A stretch of DNA of 64,000 nt, from positions 2,542,001-2,606,000 of the forward strand of contig OX337239.1 of NCBI GenBank assembly GCA_946965045.2, given 5' to 3'. How positions within the stretch are numbered: the first letter of the stretch is position 1; each line of letters begins with the position of its first letter. Of this stretch, positions 43,893-54,620 are shown piece after piece. This DNA comes from Epithemia pelagica. Its lineage: Eukaryota; Bacillariophyta; Bacillariophyceae; Surirellales; Surirellaceae. A program made the translations under genes and the position numbers. Below the pieces are notes generated by a model that made no database searches, was not told where the DNA came from, and saw only the letters and a program-made list of their open reading frames with translations.

Positions 43893-45790
43893 TTATTCAA
43901 TCTTGACCGCCTTCAACTCCTTATCGATTGCCTTCTGCCAGAAATCCGTCCCCGTCTCTTTGTCTATTGCGAGTGCCTCGTCCACCGAATGCGGTAGTCT
44001 AATTCCGAATTTTCCAGTCGTCTTCCAGTATTTCTTTCTCACTTTATTAATCATGCGTCTCATGTGATTCAAAGTCTGAGGCACCCACCAATGAAACGCG
44101 GGTTCCGTTTCTATATGTTGTGCGACCGCATATTCAGCCAGGTCAATGGGATATCCATCCTTGACGTCTTTCAACGCCATCCAGTCTTGAGTCCCGTCCA
44201 TAAATTCTACTGCAATTTCCCAACCCTTGGTTGTTCTTTTCGGGTGTCTATTTCCATTGCTCGCCAGGACAATACTGCAATTTCCCAACCCTTGGTTGTT
44301 CTTTTCGGGTGTCTATTTCCATTGCTCGCCAGGACAAACCCTTCCTCCTTCGGGACAGCGTCCCCGTTCTTCCTGTGTCCAACAATTTCCTTGATGATGA
44401 GGAACTGGTTCCCCTCGTCGTCGATCTTTGCGAACAAATTCTCGGCAACAACATTTGCCGTGTACTCGTGAATGACGCCGCCCGGAAATTTTACTTCGTA
44501 AGTTCTTGTATCGAACAATGGATTTTTGTGCCTTTTGCCCACTGGCTAGCCGTCTAACCCTCTCTGCCTCTTTGTCACCGTTCCTATGATTTCGTCCCCG
44601 CCGAAATCCATTCGGATCTGCGCTCCCACGTATTCGTCGTACCCGTTGCCGAATTTGTCTGCGTCCGGTTTCGGATCCTCTATCATGGTCCCATATTCTT
44701 CGTCACTGGGTCTATCCCCTTCTTTCGCCATTCTTCGTCCGCTTTCTCCGTTACGTCCTGGAGGTAACCCGGGCCACCTTCCACCTTTTCGGTGAAGTTT
44801 GCGTCGTCGAGCCTTTCTACAACAATCAACTTAAACTGGTCAATTCTTGCCCGTACCTCTGCCTTGTAGTAATCCTCTTTGGTGACGTGCTGCACCGTCG
44901 TCCGTGCAACTATTTTTCCTGATTTTGTCAGCACCCAGTAGCACAAATCGCTACCAATCCGGTGCGCAACTCCGAGCCAGTAACCAAGCTGTGTCTGTTC
45001 GTCCGCAGCATCCATTTTTTGGTTCGTGTGGAACCAGACGAGATCAAAGAAATCGAAATCGGCCCATTCCGAAATGTCAGGAGTCTCTCCAGTAAGTCGC
45101 TCAATGCCTGATCTCCGGTCTTGTCCCCGGGCGACGCGACGGAGTAGACTCGCTTCATAGACGAGACCAAAGTCCCAAAGTCGTTGGGGAATTTGTCGAT
45201 CGGCCATGCGTCGCCGCCACCGTTGTTTCAAGAGACCTATCTCCCGCTCCGCCTTATGGTTTTGCTTGCCTGTGCCCTTTTCCGCGAAATGCATGTCAAT
45301 GCGATGATAACGAACCAATTTTTGAAACAATGTCGATAACCCGGTCTGTTCTCCAGCTAGATCGGCCGTGAGTCTGTCAGGGATGCCTACTTGGTCTATA
45401 AAATCAGCCAATGATTGTCCTGCATGTGCCTTTGTCGTCATAGGAAATACCGTAGTGAACTGTCCGTCAGTAAACACTTGAGCGCATTTGTTTCCACTCA
45501 AGGAGGTCGTCTTGCTGAACAGGGTGTCCATATGGAACCTAGTTTGGAGCCGGTTGCGATGCAATGCGAGGTTGTCTACCCGGTACCGGCGGGTAATCGG
45601 AGCGACCGCCGTGCGGATTCCCTGTTGGGTGGTAACTTGGATGGTATTTCGAGCGGTATCCAACCCGATCTTCCATTTCCTGCTAAGCGTTTCGGCTGAG
45701 ACCCCTGAATGCCTAGCCGATTCCATTTGTTTCACGTTTGCTAGTGCGCAATTAAGTCCTTGTGGGACAAGGAGTCGTGAGACGTGGCCA
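43893..45790 (-). pseudogene. Copia D pol, downstream half (integrase to pre-RT), decayed
   Basis: On the minus strand the frame continues from 58366 (GHVSRLLVPQG...). It gives integrase (RFHMDTLFSKTTS, LTADLAGEQTG, NHKAEREIGLLKQRWRRRM, the D-D-E residues) and the GIERLTGETPDISEW linker. After a frame change near 44700 and a TAG at 44546-44548 follows the region before RT (RTYEVKFPGGVIHEYTANVVAENLF). A 65-bp tandem duplication at 44208-44337 shifts the frame again. It ends at 43893 after FWQKAIDKELKAV, before the RT core. It is the same family as copia A but clearly older. Confidence 0.88.
44208..44337. repeat. 65-bp tandem duplication in copia D
   Basis: Two adjacent copies starting TACTGCAATTTCCCAACCC (44208 and 44273). 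65 is not a multiple of 3, so the copy duplicates ASNGNRHPKRTTKGWEI and shifts the frame. Confidence 0.92.
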
Positions 45791-45949
45791 TGTCTTATTC
45801 GGGTCGTGGGAACAAAACCCGGATATGGGAAATCTTTGGGGGTTTTACCGTTTACATGGTTACTATTTTGGGGATCCTTACATTAGTGGTTTAGCCTTAT
45901 AATATCTTTTAATTTGCACGTTGAATAAGGTATCGACTGGAACAAGACA
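45791..45949 (+). repeat. 5' LTR of copia A
   Basis: 159 bp, TGTCTTATTCGGG ... GGAACAAGACA. Identical to 58207-58365. Confidence 0.95.
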
Positions 45950-45964
45950 GTTTATCAGACCCAC
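45950..45964 (+). promoter_or_regulatory. Putative primer-binding site, copia A
   Basis: GTTTATCAGACCCAC directly after the LTR, as in copia B and C. Confidence 0.6.
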
Positions 45965-46005
45965 TGCGGTATTGAGAGGAAGTAAACGAAGTGAACTACA
46001 GGAAT

Positions 46006-47913
46006 ATGGTAACGAATACTAGAGCTACGACGAAGAATCCACCGGAAACAAGCCCCGAAGGGCAAGGAACGGGAACCGCTGTCCCAGCGGGGGGAGCCAG
46101 TACGGATACGGGTAGTAGAAAGATGCCCGCGAGGAAAACAGGAACGGAACGGAACCCCAGTGGTGGTGGCACTGGTGGAAGTACTGGCGGCTCTAGTAAT
46201 AGAGCCGGGAGTTCAAGTAGTGGAACGAGAGGAACAAGAAGCGTGTCGACACGGGGCGAGACCGCTGGAGGTGCACCCGCTGGCGGCGGAGACGGAGGAG
46301 ACGGCGGCGCTGGAGGAGGCAGTGATGGTGGTGGACACGGCGATGATGGCGATGGTGGTGCACCACCTCCCCCGATACCGCACCCGCCTGCAGGACCACC
46401 ACCCGCGCTTTCGCAAGTCGGGCTGGTATTGACCGTGTGCGGGGCAAACGCAAACGAAATTCAAGTACTAGAAAACATAGAACGTCTTAATTCGTTACAC
46501 GCCTTCGGACGAATGAGTAAGGATGATGTCACGTCCTTAGCTTCAAGGTTGGAGAAACGCCCTGGACCGAACAATATAAGCCTCCCAACAAGCGTCGTAA
46601 AGAATCTTCAAGGGCTGTGTTTTTGGGCTTCCAAGGCCCGTAGACAGAGGCGTGACATCACTGCTGCCGACTTCGACCAAGTGGTACTCTCGGATGCCCT
46701 CGACGAGATGGAAATTAAAGCAGAAACTGACAAGGCACCGGAAATTAAGCCCGAAATCCTCAAGGAAGAGATATGGGAAGATTGGTCTCGCGAATTCCCT
46801 ACCTATTTGTCCCACATAATTGGGAAGCAACAAGCCCCACTCGACTATGTAATTAGGCCTGAAATTCAACCTGGACACGTCTTTCAAACTCTCCGAGAGC
46901 AAGAATTGTACACTTACCCTCTGACTGGACCATTCTTTCACGAAGACAACAAGGCAGTGTACCGGTTGCTTAGTGACCGTGTACGCGACCAACCCGCAAC
47001 GTGGATTCAACCCTACCAGGCATCCCAGAACGGTCGAGCGGCATGGTTAGCCTTGGTAGCACACTACGATGGCGGCGGCCAGAAAGAGAAACGTATCAAC
47101 AAGGCTGAAGCTATCCTTAGTTCCGTATTTTATCATAACGAGAGAGCGTTTAGCTTCGACGCTTATTCTACCAAGCTTCTACGTGCATTCCGCACGCTCG
47201 AAGAGACACCTAATCGACGCTCGAATGCAAATCAGGTCAAGATCTTGCTGGACAACATCCGAATTGCAACGGCCGAGTTTGCCGTCATAAAAAGCACCGT
47301 GCGAAGCAACTACAGGTCTAATTTAGATGACGCCATCGCCTATATCTCGCGTGAAGTCTCGGAACTGTACCCGAATGTCATCGGAGGCAGTGGCACACGT
47401 CCTGGCACTCGGCACCGGTTTATTTCGGAAACACACACGGGCGAACAGTCACCCGCTTCCCGTCCACGGAATTTTGCGGGTCTCCAACAGCACAACGGTA
47501 TTTTCACCTTCTACGGCGTTGACGTCACGGACGTCAGCCGCCGATTCACTTCCCAGGAGATGGCCACTCTTGGGCCCGCCGGACAGGCGTACATCCATCA
47601 GGAACGAGCTCGGCTCCGCAGCTCAGGTGATCGTGGCGGCCGTGGTGGTGGCCGCGGCCGTGGCTACGGGCGGGGACGTGGTGATTGGGGGCGCGGTGGT
47701 GATTGGGGGCGCGGTTCTGCTGCCAGTGGACGCGGCATCGGCAATGTCGACGTGAATGAGAATAATGAGCCACCATCGGTCATCACAGACCCGTCTGTCG
47801 GCGGAGGTACCAATGGACATGCCGCTGGTAGTGCGGCGGGAACCGAGAATCCCGGTAGCAACGACCGTGGCAGCACCAACGGACGCAGATTCGGAGCCGG
47901 CGCATATGAGTGA
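46006..47913 (+). CDS. Copia A gag
   Basis: 635 residues from the first ATG (46006; the open frame starts at GTG 45991). A low-complexity Gly/Thr/Ser head is followed by a capsid-like region (EDWSREFPTYLSHIIGKQQAPLDYVIRPEIQPGHVF, WIQPYQASQNGRAAWLALVAHYDGGGQKEKRI, FRTLEETPNRRSNANQVKILLDNI). An RGG-rich tail (GRGGGRGRGYGRGRGDWGRG) probably binds RNA in place of a zinc knuckle. It ends at TGA 47911-47913. Pol continues in the same frame, so the boundary is a single stop codon. Confidence 0.88.
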   Translation: MVTNTRATTKNPPETSPEGQGTGTAVPAGGASTDTGSRKMPARKTGTERNPSGGGTGGSTGGSSNRAGSSSSGTRGTRSVSTRGETAGGAPAGGGDGGDGGAGGGSDGGGHGDDGDGGAPPPPIPHPPAGPPPALSQVGLVLTVCGANANEIQVLENIERLNSLHAFGRMSKDDVTSLASRLEKRPGPNNISLPTSVVKNLQGLCFWASKARRQRRDITAADFDQVVLSDALDEMEIKAETDKAPEIKPEILKEEIWEDWSREFPTYLSHIIGKQQAPLDYVIRPEIQPGHVFQTLREQELYTYPLTGPFFHEDNKAVYRLLSDRVRDQPATWIQPYQASQNGRAAWLALVAHYDGGGQKEKRINKAEAILSSVFYHNERAFSFDAYSTKLLRAFRTLEETPNRRSNANQVKILLDNIRIATAEFAVIKSTVRSNYRSNLDDAIAYISREVSELYPNVIGGSGTRPGTRHRFISETHTGEQSPASRPRNFAGLQQHNGIFTFYGVDVTDVSRRFTSQEMATLGPAGQAYIHQERARLRSSGDRGGRGGGRGRGYGRGRGDWGRGGDWGRGSAASGRGIGNVDVNENNEPPSVITDPSVGGGTNGHAAGSAAGTENPGSNDRGSTNGRRFGAGAYE

Positions 47914-50072
47914 CGCCAGGCATCAGTGGTTACTTGTGGGGCCAGGCGTGAGGTGACCACTGACAAGACGGTGGATTGTAGCATAGGAAACATGGGAATC
48001 AGCACTGGGAATGGGAATGATGTTGCATGCAACGAAATGGATACGATGGCAGACACCTCCTGCGCTGGTGTCAATTGGACACTCATGGAAACAACAGGAA
48101 TGGAATGCAAGGTTAGTGACTTTATGGGACAACAGGTAGGAGGTCAATACGTACCGATAGCGACATGTGCCACATGCATCCGAGAGAAAAGTACAGGAGT
48201 AGAATACATCTTAATTGGCCACCAAATGTTGTGGTTTGGTAGCGCACTAAAGAAGACTCTCTTGAATCAAAATCAAATTCGGTATTGTGGGCATGTGGTT
48301 CGCGATGACCCCACAAGGAAGGAGGACGAAGGATTTGGCATCACGGCCGACGGGTTATATATTCCCTTCGAGATACAGGGGACGACTATTTACTTTGAGT
48401 CCCGCGCGCCTACCAAGCATGAAATTGAGACTTTACCTGCGGTGACTTTGACGCGTCAAGAGTTATGGGACCCAAAAAGTGTGGATTTGAGCTTACACAA
48501 TCGTAGCCCGCTAGATGATGCACGTGAAGAGATCTCACTCGAAATTGGCGCGGTCTCTAGCGCATGCGATCCTGTGGCCGTGGGGCAGCGACTCGACAGT
48601 CTCAGATCGGTCGGCGGTCTCGGCTCGGACCGTCACTCGACCGTTTCACCGGAAAATCTCAGCAAGAAATGGAAGATTGGGTTGGAAACCGCGCGGAAAA
48701 CCCTCCGCGTCACCACCCAACAGGGTATCCGGACAGCTGTCACGCCTATAACGCGACGATATCGTGTTGACAACTTGGCATTGCATCGGAATAGATTGAA
48801 TAGTCGGTTCTATACGGATACGCTTTTCGCTCGGACGACATCACTTTCGGGACACAAATGTGCGCAAGTATTCACGGACGGACAGTACACGGCCGTTTAC
48901 CCACTCGCTTCCAAGGCACATGTCGGCCAAGCATTGGCCCGTTTTATTGATGAAGTTGGGGTTCCGGATGGTCTGACGGCGGATTTGGCCGGCGAGCAAA
49001 CGGGGGCCGCCACGCAGTTCACGAAATTAAGCCGCTTCCATCGAATTGACCTCAAATGGGCCGAAAAGGGCACGAGTAAGCAGAACCATCGTGCCGAGCG
49101 AGAGATCGGGCTTCTCAAACAACGATGGCATCGCCGCATGGTTGATTGTCGGGTTCCTCGTCGTCTGTGGGATTATGGGTTGGTTCATGAGTCGGGTGTA
49201 CTTAGTCGCGTCGCCCGGGGACATGACAGCCGCAGCGGCATAGAACGACTTACAGGCGAGACACCCGACATCTCGGAGTGGATCGATTTCCAGTTTTTCG
49301 ATATTGTCTGGTATCATGACAACACCAAAGCCGATACGTCGGATGAACATCGTCATCTTGGGTTCTGGCTGGGGATAGCGCATCGAATTGGCAGCGACCT
49401 TTGTTATTGGATTCTCACTAAAGCAGGAAAAGTGTTGGCAAGGACAACCGTGCAACATGTGACGGAGCAGGAACAGGCGGAACCAGCCATCACGGCAAAG
49501 ATTCAAGAGTTCCGGTTGATTGTTGAGCAGCGCCTCGACGATACGAATTTTGTGGATTGGGAGAGCAAGGGACCAGGATTTTTGGAGGACGTAGAGGAAC
49601 CGGTCGAGGACGACACTCAAGTAAAAGGTGTAATTCCGACGGATGAAGAATACGGGAAGATGATCCAGGAACCGAAGCCAGAAGCGGACGACCTTGGCGA
49701 GGAGTATGACAACTACTTGGGGGCGCAAATCCAGTTAGACGTTGGCGGTGAAACGTTGCTCGGGACGGTAGTGAAGAGGAAGAAAGGGTTAGATGGCAAA
49801 CCAATCGGAACGAGGCACAAGAATCCACTCTTTGACAGTAGAGCTTACGATGTGAGTTTCCCTGGAGGTGTCATCCAGGAATACACCGCCAATGTCATTG
49901 CGGAGTCGCTGTATTCGCAGCTGGATGATCAAGGTCGACAGTTCGCAATCATGAGCGAGATCATTGGGCACAGGAAAAACGGGGACGCCGTTGGGAAGGA
50001 CGACGGTTTCATAGTGTCCAAGAATGGGAACAAGGTACCAAGAAGAACGACGAAAGGGTGGGAAATTGCGAT
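47914..50072 (+). CDS. Copia A pol, part 1 (protease and integrase)
   Basis: In frame with gag after the TGA. The protease has MDTMADTSCAG (D-T/S-x active-site type). After the linker comes a zinc-binding-poor integrase core with RFYTDTLFARTTS, LTADLAGEQTG and NHRAEREIGLLKQRWHRRM (D, D, E). Then follow GIERLTGETPDISEW, GFWLGIAHRIGSDLCYWIL and the region FDSRAYDVSFPGGVIQEYTANVIAESLYSQ. It is cut after GWEIA-AT at 50072 by the YR element. The same codon is completed at 56180. Confidence 0.9.
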
Positions 50073-50217
50073 TTGTTGTTGCGTGCGTACGACAGACGGA
50101 CCGTGCACGACAGGCGCGCCAGTCCGGTGTCACGCTTCTCCTCTCTTCCTTTGAGCCAAGTCTCATTCTTTCTCCTTGTGCCGTCGCGAGAGACCGTTCA
50201 GTTAGAATAGATTAACC
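50073..50217 (+). repeat. A1 direct repeat of the YR retrotransposon
   Basis: 145 bp starting TTGTTGTTGCGTGCG and ending GATTAACC just before the gag ATG. Identical to 55898-56042. Confidence 0.95.
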
Positions 50218-52356
50218 ATGGCCACTTCCACCGGCCGACAGCCGCCAGCCGCGGCCCTCACCTATCTCACTCGCTACACTCGACAGACGGATGCCTTCAA
50301 AGGGCGATACGGCGACTTTTACAAAAGCTACCATCCCGTGGATGGTTTGGAAGCCGCCAACCTCTTTGAAACGGTCGTCACCTCAGCGCAAAACATTCCC
50401 AAGGTGTTCCTGTCCTTGGTCCAAATCGACAAGGACTACCGTGTCCTCCCCGTGCATCGCCCATCTCGCTATGAAGCAGATCTCGCACACCCTTCGCCGC
50501 ATTGGGACGATCAAGTCTTCGCCTTCGTTGGCGACATTCGGAGTGGCAGCCACTTCCTAAAAACGGTCACCTTCCCCACCATGGCATTCACCCGTACCGA
50601 CTCGCAACGAGTGCACCCACTCCCCAATATGGACTCCCTCTGGGCTGCCAACGCGGACACAACCGAACCGGACACACTTCTCGGACCTGCCACTGGAAAG
50701 GACGCAGAGGCCGTCGTCACCCGCCATCTCATACCTGTTCCCAGTGCTTATGTCCCGTTAGTCTTCAACAAGACCTTCTCACCAGCGGACGCTTGGACGC
50801 TCCTCAGCACTGCCATCCACAATGATGGCCGCAGCGACTCTTGCTCCCTCCTACTCGACTGGCTTCGCGTCTCCTGCACATCGCGTCGCGCTTCCACCGG
50901 CAGCCACGGCAAAGAGCCTGCCACATGTTTAGGCTCCATCACCACCGCCTTCCCCCCTGTCATCGATGACTCCCAGCTCGACCGCCACCGCTGGAACATC
51001 ATCACTCGGGATTTACCAGCGCTGGCTCGTGCCTCGGTCCCTACGGCACCACTTGCCACGCCCACTGCTACCGCCGATGGCGACAAGCGCCTTCTCGAAG
51101 TTTTGTCGGCTATGCAAGCTGACCGTGCTGCCGAACGCGCAAATGATGACGCACGACGCTTAGCGGAAAAACAAGACAAGCTCCCTTCCGCCACCAAGTA
51201 CCGCACCGTCGCCCGCGAATGGATGGCCTTTTGTTCAGTAAACGACGAAACTGACTTGCCCTTGCTATACCACCAACTGGTCAATGGGGACAAAGGCGAA
51301 CATCTCGCACTCATCCGCAACGCTATTCAGGACCGAGCCCGCAGCTCTCTCGCGGCCACTGACCACACACCGGTGGTGTCAAAAGAAACGAAAGAAATGA
51401 TCCTCACCGGCCGTTTCGGTGTCGAACCCCATCGCACGAGCGATCTTTCGTTGGGTCTACAACCCTTTAGCATGGGACTTTTTCTCGGGGACGAACTCAG
51501 CAAGACAGTGGAACTTCGTGCTACCAGTTACGAAAGTATGCTACAGGGGTTGGCTGCTCCCACTCTGGGAGAGCAAGCCACATTCTCCACGAAGGAGATT
51601 CGCATTCCGCAGGACCCATTTACTGCCGGCATGATGCTCTCGTCCACAAGCGTGCAGCTGGACGTCCTGCAGGGCCCAGGCCACCCCTTTGCCTCCGCCT
51701 TCCGTCATTTTTGCACCACCCTTTGGCCTTCCATTGCCACAACCTTGCACTTGTCCTCCCGGTACAACCCAGCCATGGCCAAGAGCGTGATTCCCCGCAT
51801 CCTCCGGTGGATCCAAACCCATATGGTTTGCTACATCCACCAGTTGATGCTCAAACGGGGGGATCTCAACACGCCGCTACCCCCATTTGACGACCTCCAA
51901 CGGCTCATTGCTCTCCAGCAATACAATCTCCTACCCGAGCTGCCCGACGCCTACCGTATATTCCCCCAGGAACCCTCGGCTGGCACACCCTTGGCACAAC
52001 CACCCGCCTTGCCCTCTCCCTCGCCTGCTCCACCCACCAAAGCTCCTGCCAAAGCTCCCGATTCCAAAACTGGTGCACAAAAGGGCCGCGGTGGAGCACT
52101 CGTCACCAACCCCACGCTCTCGGTGGAGTGGAAGGAGCGCCTGGAAAAGTCATCCAAGCGCATCCGCGATATCAGCGCATCCGCACCAGACTCCGACGAC
52201 AAAGATGACTCCGGCAAGCCCATCCCCATTTGCCTCAGCTATCACCTTCGGGGACATTGCTATTCGAGTTGCAATCGCATCAAAACGCACCGCGCGCTGT
52301 CCCATGCCGAGTCGACAGCGCTTTCAACTCTTGTCAACGACCAGCTCTCCGAATAG
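50218..52356 (+). CDS. YR retrotransposon ORF1, gag-like with CCCH motif
   Basis: 712 residues from ATG 50218 (AACCATGG context). No strong match is recognised over most of its length. The N-terminal part is globular (SYHPVDGLEAANLFETVVTSAQNIPKVF). The middle has a charged helix (RAAERANDDARRLAEKQDKL). Near the C-terminus CLSYHLRGHCYSSCNRIKTH has the spacing C-X8-C-X3-C-X5-H of a small zinc finger, as seen in gag proteins of related protist elements. It stops at TAG 52354-52356. The RT frame follows in the same phase, so ORF1 and RT could be joined by readthrough or splicing. Confidence 0.75.
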   Translation: MATSTGRQPPAAALTYLTRYTRQTDAFKGRYGDFYKSYHPVDGLEAANLFETVVTSAQNIPKVFLSLVQIDKDYRVLPVHRPSRYEADLAHPSPHWDDQVFAFVGDIRSGSHFLKTVTFPTMAFTRTDSQRVHPLPNMDSLWAANADTTEPDTLLGPATGKDAEAVVTRHLIPVPSAYVPLVFNKTFSPADAWTLLSTAIHNDGRSDSCSLLLDWLRVSCTSRRASTGSHGKEPATCLGSITTAFPPVIDDSQLDRHRWNIITRDLPALARASVPTAPLATPTATADGDKRLLEVLSAMQADRAAERANDDARRLAEKQDKLPSATKYRTVAREWMAFCSVNDETDLPLLYHQLVNGDKGEHLALIRNAIQDRARSSLAATDHTPVVSKETKEMILTGRFGVEPHRTSDLSLGLQPFSMGLFLGDELSKTVELRATSYESMLQGLAAPTLGEQATFSTKEIRIPQDPFTAGMMLSSTSVQLDVLQGPGHPFASAFRHFCTTLWPSIATTLHLSSRYNPAMAKSVIPRILRWIQTHMVCYIHQLMLKRGDLNTPLPPFDDLQRLIALQQYNLLPELPDAYRIFPQEPSAGTPLAQPPALPSPSPAPPTKAPAKAPDSKTGAQKGRGGALVTNPTLSVEWKERLEKSSKRIRDISASAPDSDDKDDSGKPIPICLSYHLRGHCYSSCNRIKTHRALSHAESTALSTLVNDQLSE

Positions 52357-52371
52357 GACGCAGGCCAAGAT

Positions 52372-53660
52372 GTGCCACCTTGCAAACGTGCAAGACACCA
52401 CCACATCTCCAGGCCATCTACCACTTACCGTTCCCTTGCTGGTTCCCTTCCACCCACCCATTCGTCCACACCCCCACATCCTTCACCGCCCGGCAGGAGC
52501 CCCGCCTCCGATTCATATCACAGCGAACTTGGTAAGTTAGTAGAACAACACTCTGGTCTTCTCTCGTCCCTTCCATGGATAGATTTCGTTCACCAAGTCC
52601 GTGGCCGGTCCTGCCTCGCTCCCCTCGTTTCCCTCCTACCGCACCGTGCAGCACAATTATTGGACAACTTCCGTCGAGTCGGAGTCCCCGTCCTTTCCAC
52701 TGACCCCGAATGGTCACCTACCATCCGCTCCATGGCCACCAAACGTGGTTGCCATAAGAGCGCCCTCGAGTTCAAGGACTTTATCTACGACGACATGTCC
52801 GACATGGTCCGTCGTGGATACTGGGTCGTACTGCCCTACGATTCCGTCAAGCATTTCCCGAACCTGCGCGTTTCACCAATTGGCTGTGTCCCACAGCGCG
52901 AGCGCCGCCCCCGGATCATTGTGGATTACACATACAGCGGAGTCAATGGCACCACCGACCGCCGCGCCCATCAAGAAGCCATGCAATTTGGTGGCACCCT
53001 CAAACGACTCCTTCAAAAAATCGTCAGCGCCAAACCCCACCATGGACCAGTCTTTCTCCTCAAAATCGATTTGTCCGACGGTTTTTACCGTGTCCCCCTC
53101 AATCCACGCCATGTACCTCGCTTGGGCGTCGTCCTACCCAAACCAACTCGCGGCCCGGACCTTATCGCCTTCCCCCTCACACTACCGATGGGCTGGACGG
53201 AGAGCCCGCCCCAATTCACCGCATGCACCGAAACCATCACCGATCTCGCCAACCAGTGCATGACAGGCACCGCCTGGGACCCCCCGCCCCACCCGTTGGA
53301 GCACCTAGCCAGCACTCCTCCGCCCATCGACGCGCGCCACACATCCATTGCCTTACCACCGCCACCGAACGTCCCCAAAATTGTCCCTCGCCTCTCCAAC
53401 GCCGACGTCCTTCGCATTCTCCCCACTACCCTGCCGTCCTCCAAGTTCGTTGCCTACCAGCCCGGCCCCCTTGCCTATACCGACGTTTATCTTGACGACG
53501 AAGTCCTCGCAGCACAAGGGACGACCGCTCGCCTCAACCGCCTCCGGCGAACGCTACTACACTGCAACGATCTGGTCTTCCGGCCAAACGACCCCACTGA
53601 TGATGCCCTTGGCCGTCGTGAGCCAGTATCAACCAAAAAACTGAAAAAGGCGATGCTTGT
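52372..53660 (+). CDS. YR retrotransposon reverse transcriptase
   Basis: The frame opens at 52372 (no early ATG). After a low-complexity stretch there is a consensus donor (CTTGGTAAGTTAG near 52530) and an acceptor-like CATGGATAG near 52584, so a small intron is possible. RT motifs: VPQRERRPRIIVDYTY, VFLLKIDLSDGFYRVPL (catalytic Asp), FPLTLPMGWTESPPQF and YTDVYLDDEVLA (YLDD box). RNase H lies downstream in the -1 frame; the shift happens near the A-rich ACCAAAAAACTGAAAAAGG around 53630-53650. The annotated frame stays open to 53925 but loses homology after about 53650. Confidence 0.88.
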
Positions 53661-54620
53661 TGGTCGACACGAAAAACAGTTCTTGGTTGGGACATTGACA
53701 CCATTCGGCAAACCATTGAACTGCCACCCCACCGCCGTACCAAACTGGTCACCATGCTCACCGATATCCTCAACGCGCCGCACATGCCTATCACGGTACG
53801 ACAGTGGCAGCAACTTCTCGGACAACTCCGCAGCATGGCCATCGGCCTGCCTGGCGGGCGTGGCCTCTTTTCCCAACTCCAGGTGGCCCTTTCCCGTGCC
53901 CACAACCACAGCCACATCACCTTAACACCGCCCATCGTCGACCAACTCCACGACCTACTACTGCTGGCCACCGACCTTGCCGCTCGCCCCACTCGCATAG
54001 CCGAAATCACCCCGCAACCTCCGTCCTTTGTTGGAGCAAGTGATGCAAGCCACCTCGGTTTCGGCGGCGTCTGGCTCCCCCCAGTACGGCCATCCAAAGC
54101 ACAGCCGCCACATCCCCCTATTGTTTGGCGCGTTCCCCTACCTGCCCAGCTACGGCCGCTACTCCAAACTCCTGCCAACCCCACTGGGCCGGTCACCATC
54201 AACGATCTCGAAATGGCCGCAACTATCCTTCACGCGGATACGCTTGCCACTGCCGTCGACATTCGCGAGCGCACACTAGCCACTGCCTCCGACAACACCA
54301 GTGCTGTCTCGTGGAATCATCGAGGCAGCGTGACCACCGATCGCCCTGCAGCCTATCTCCTCCGTGCCAACAGTCTTCACCAAAGGCATCATTGTTACCA
54401 GCATGTTGTTTCGTACCTGCCTGGCGACCAGAATCGCCTTGCAGATGACGCGTCGCGCTTTATGTCGTACTCTGACACTGCCCTCTTACACCATTTTGAT
54501 AATGCCTACCCACAGACGGCCTCTTGGACGCTTCTCCACCCCACATCCGCAACTCTTTCCTACGTGACCTCAGCCTTGCTCAGCAAGCGGCTCGCAATTC
54601 CGTCAGCCCAAAACGTGCCG
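53646..54620 (+). CDS. YR retrotransposon RT C-terminus and RNase H
   Basis: Reading the -1 frame from about 53646 gives KGDACWSTRKTVLGWDIDTI and MLTDILNAPHMPITVRQWQQLLGQL, the RT connection region of DIRS-type elements. Then follows RNase H with FVGASDASHLGFGGVW, INDLEMAA, TASDNTSAVSW and PGDQNRLADDASR (the D-E-D-D residues in order). After about 54620 the frame becomes meaningless and the recombinase frame takes over. It is open to 54899. Expression needs a frameshift or a spliced mRNA. Confidence 0.85.
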
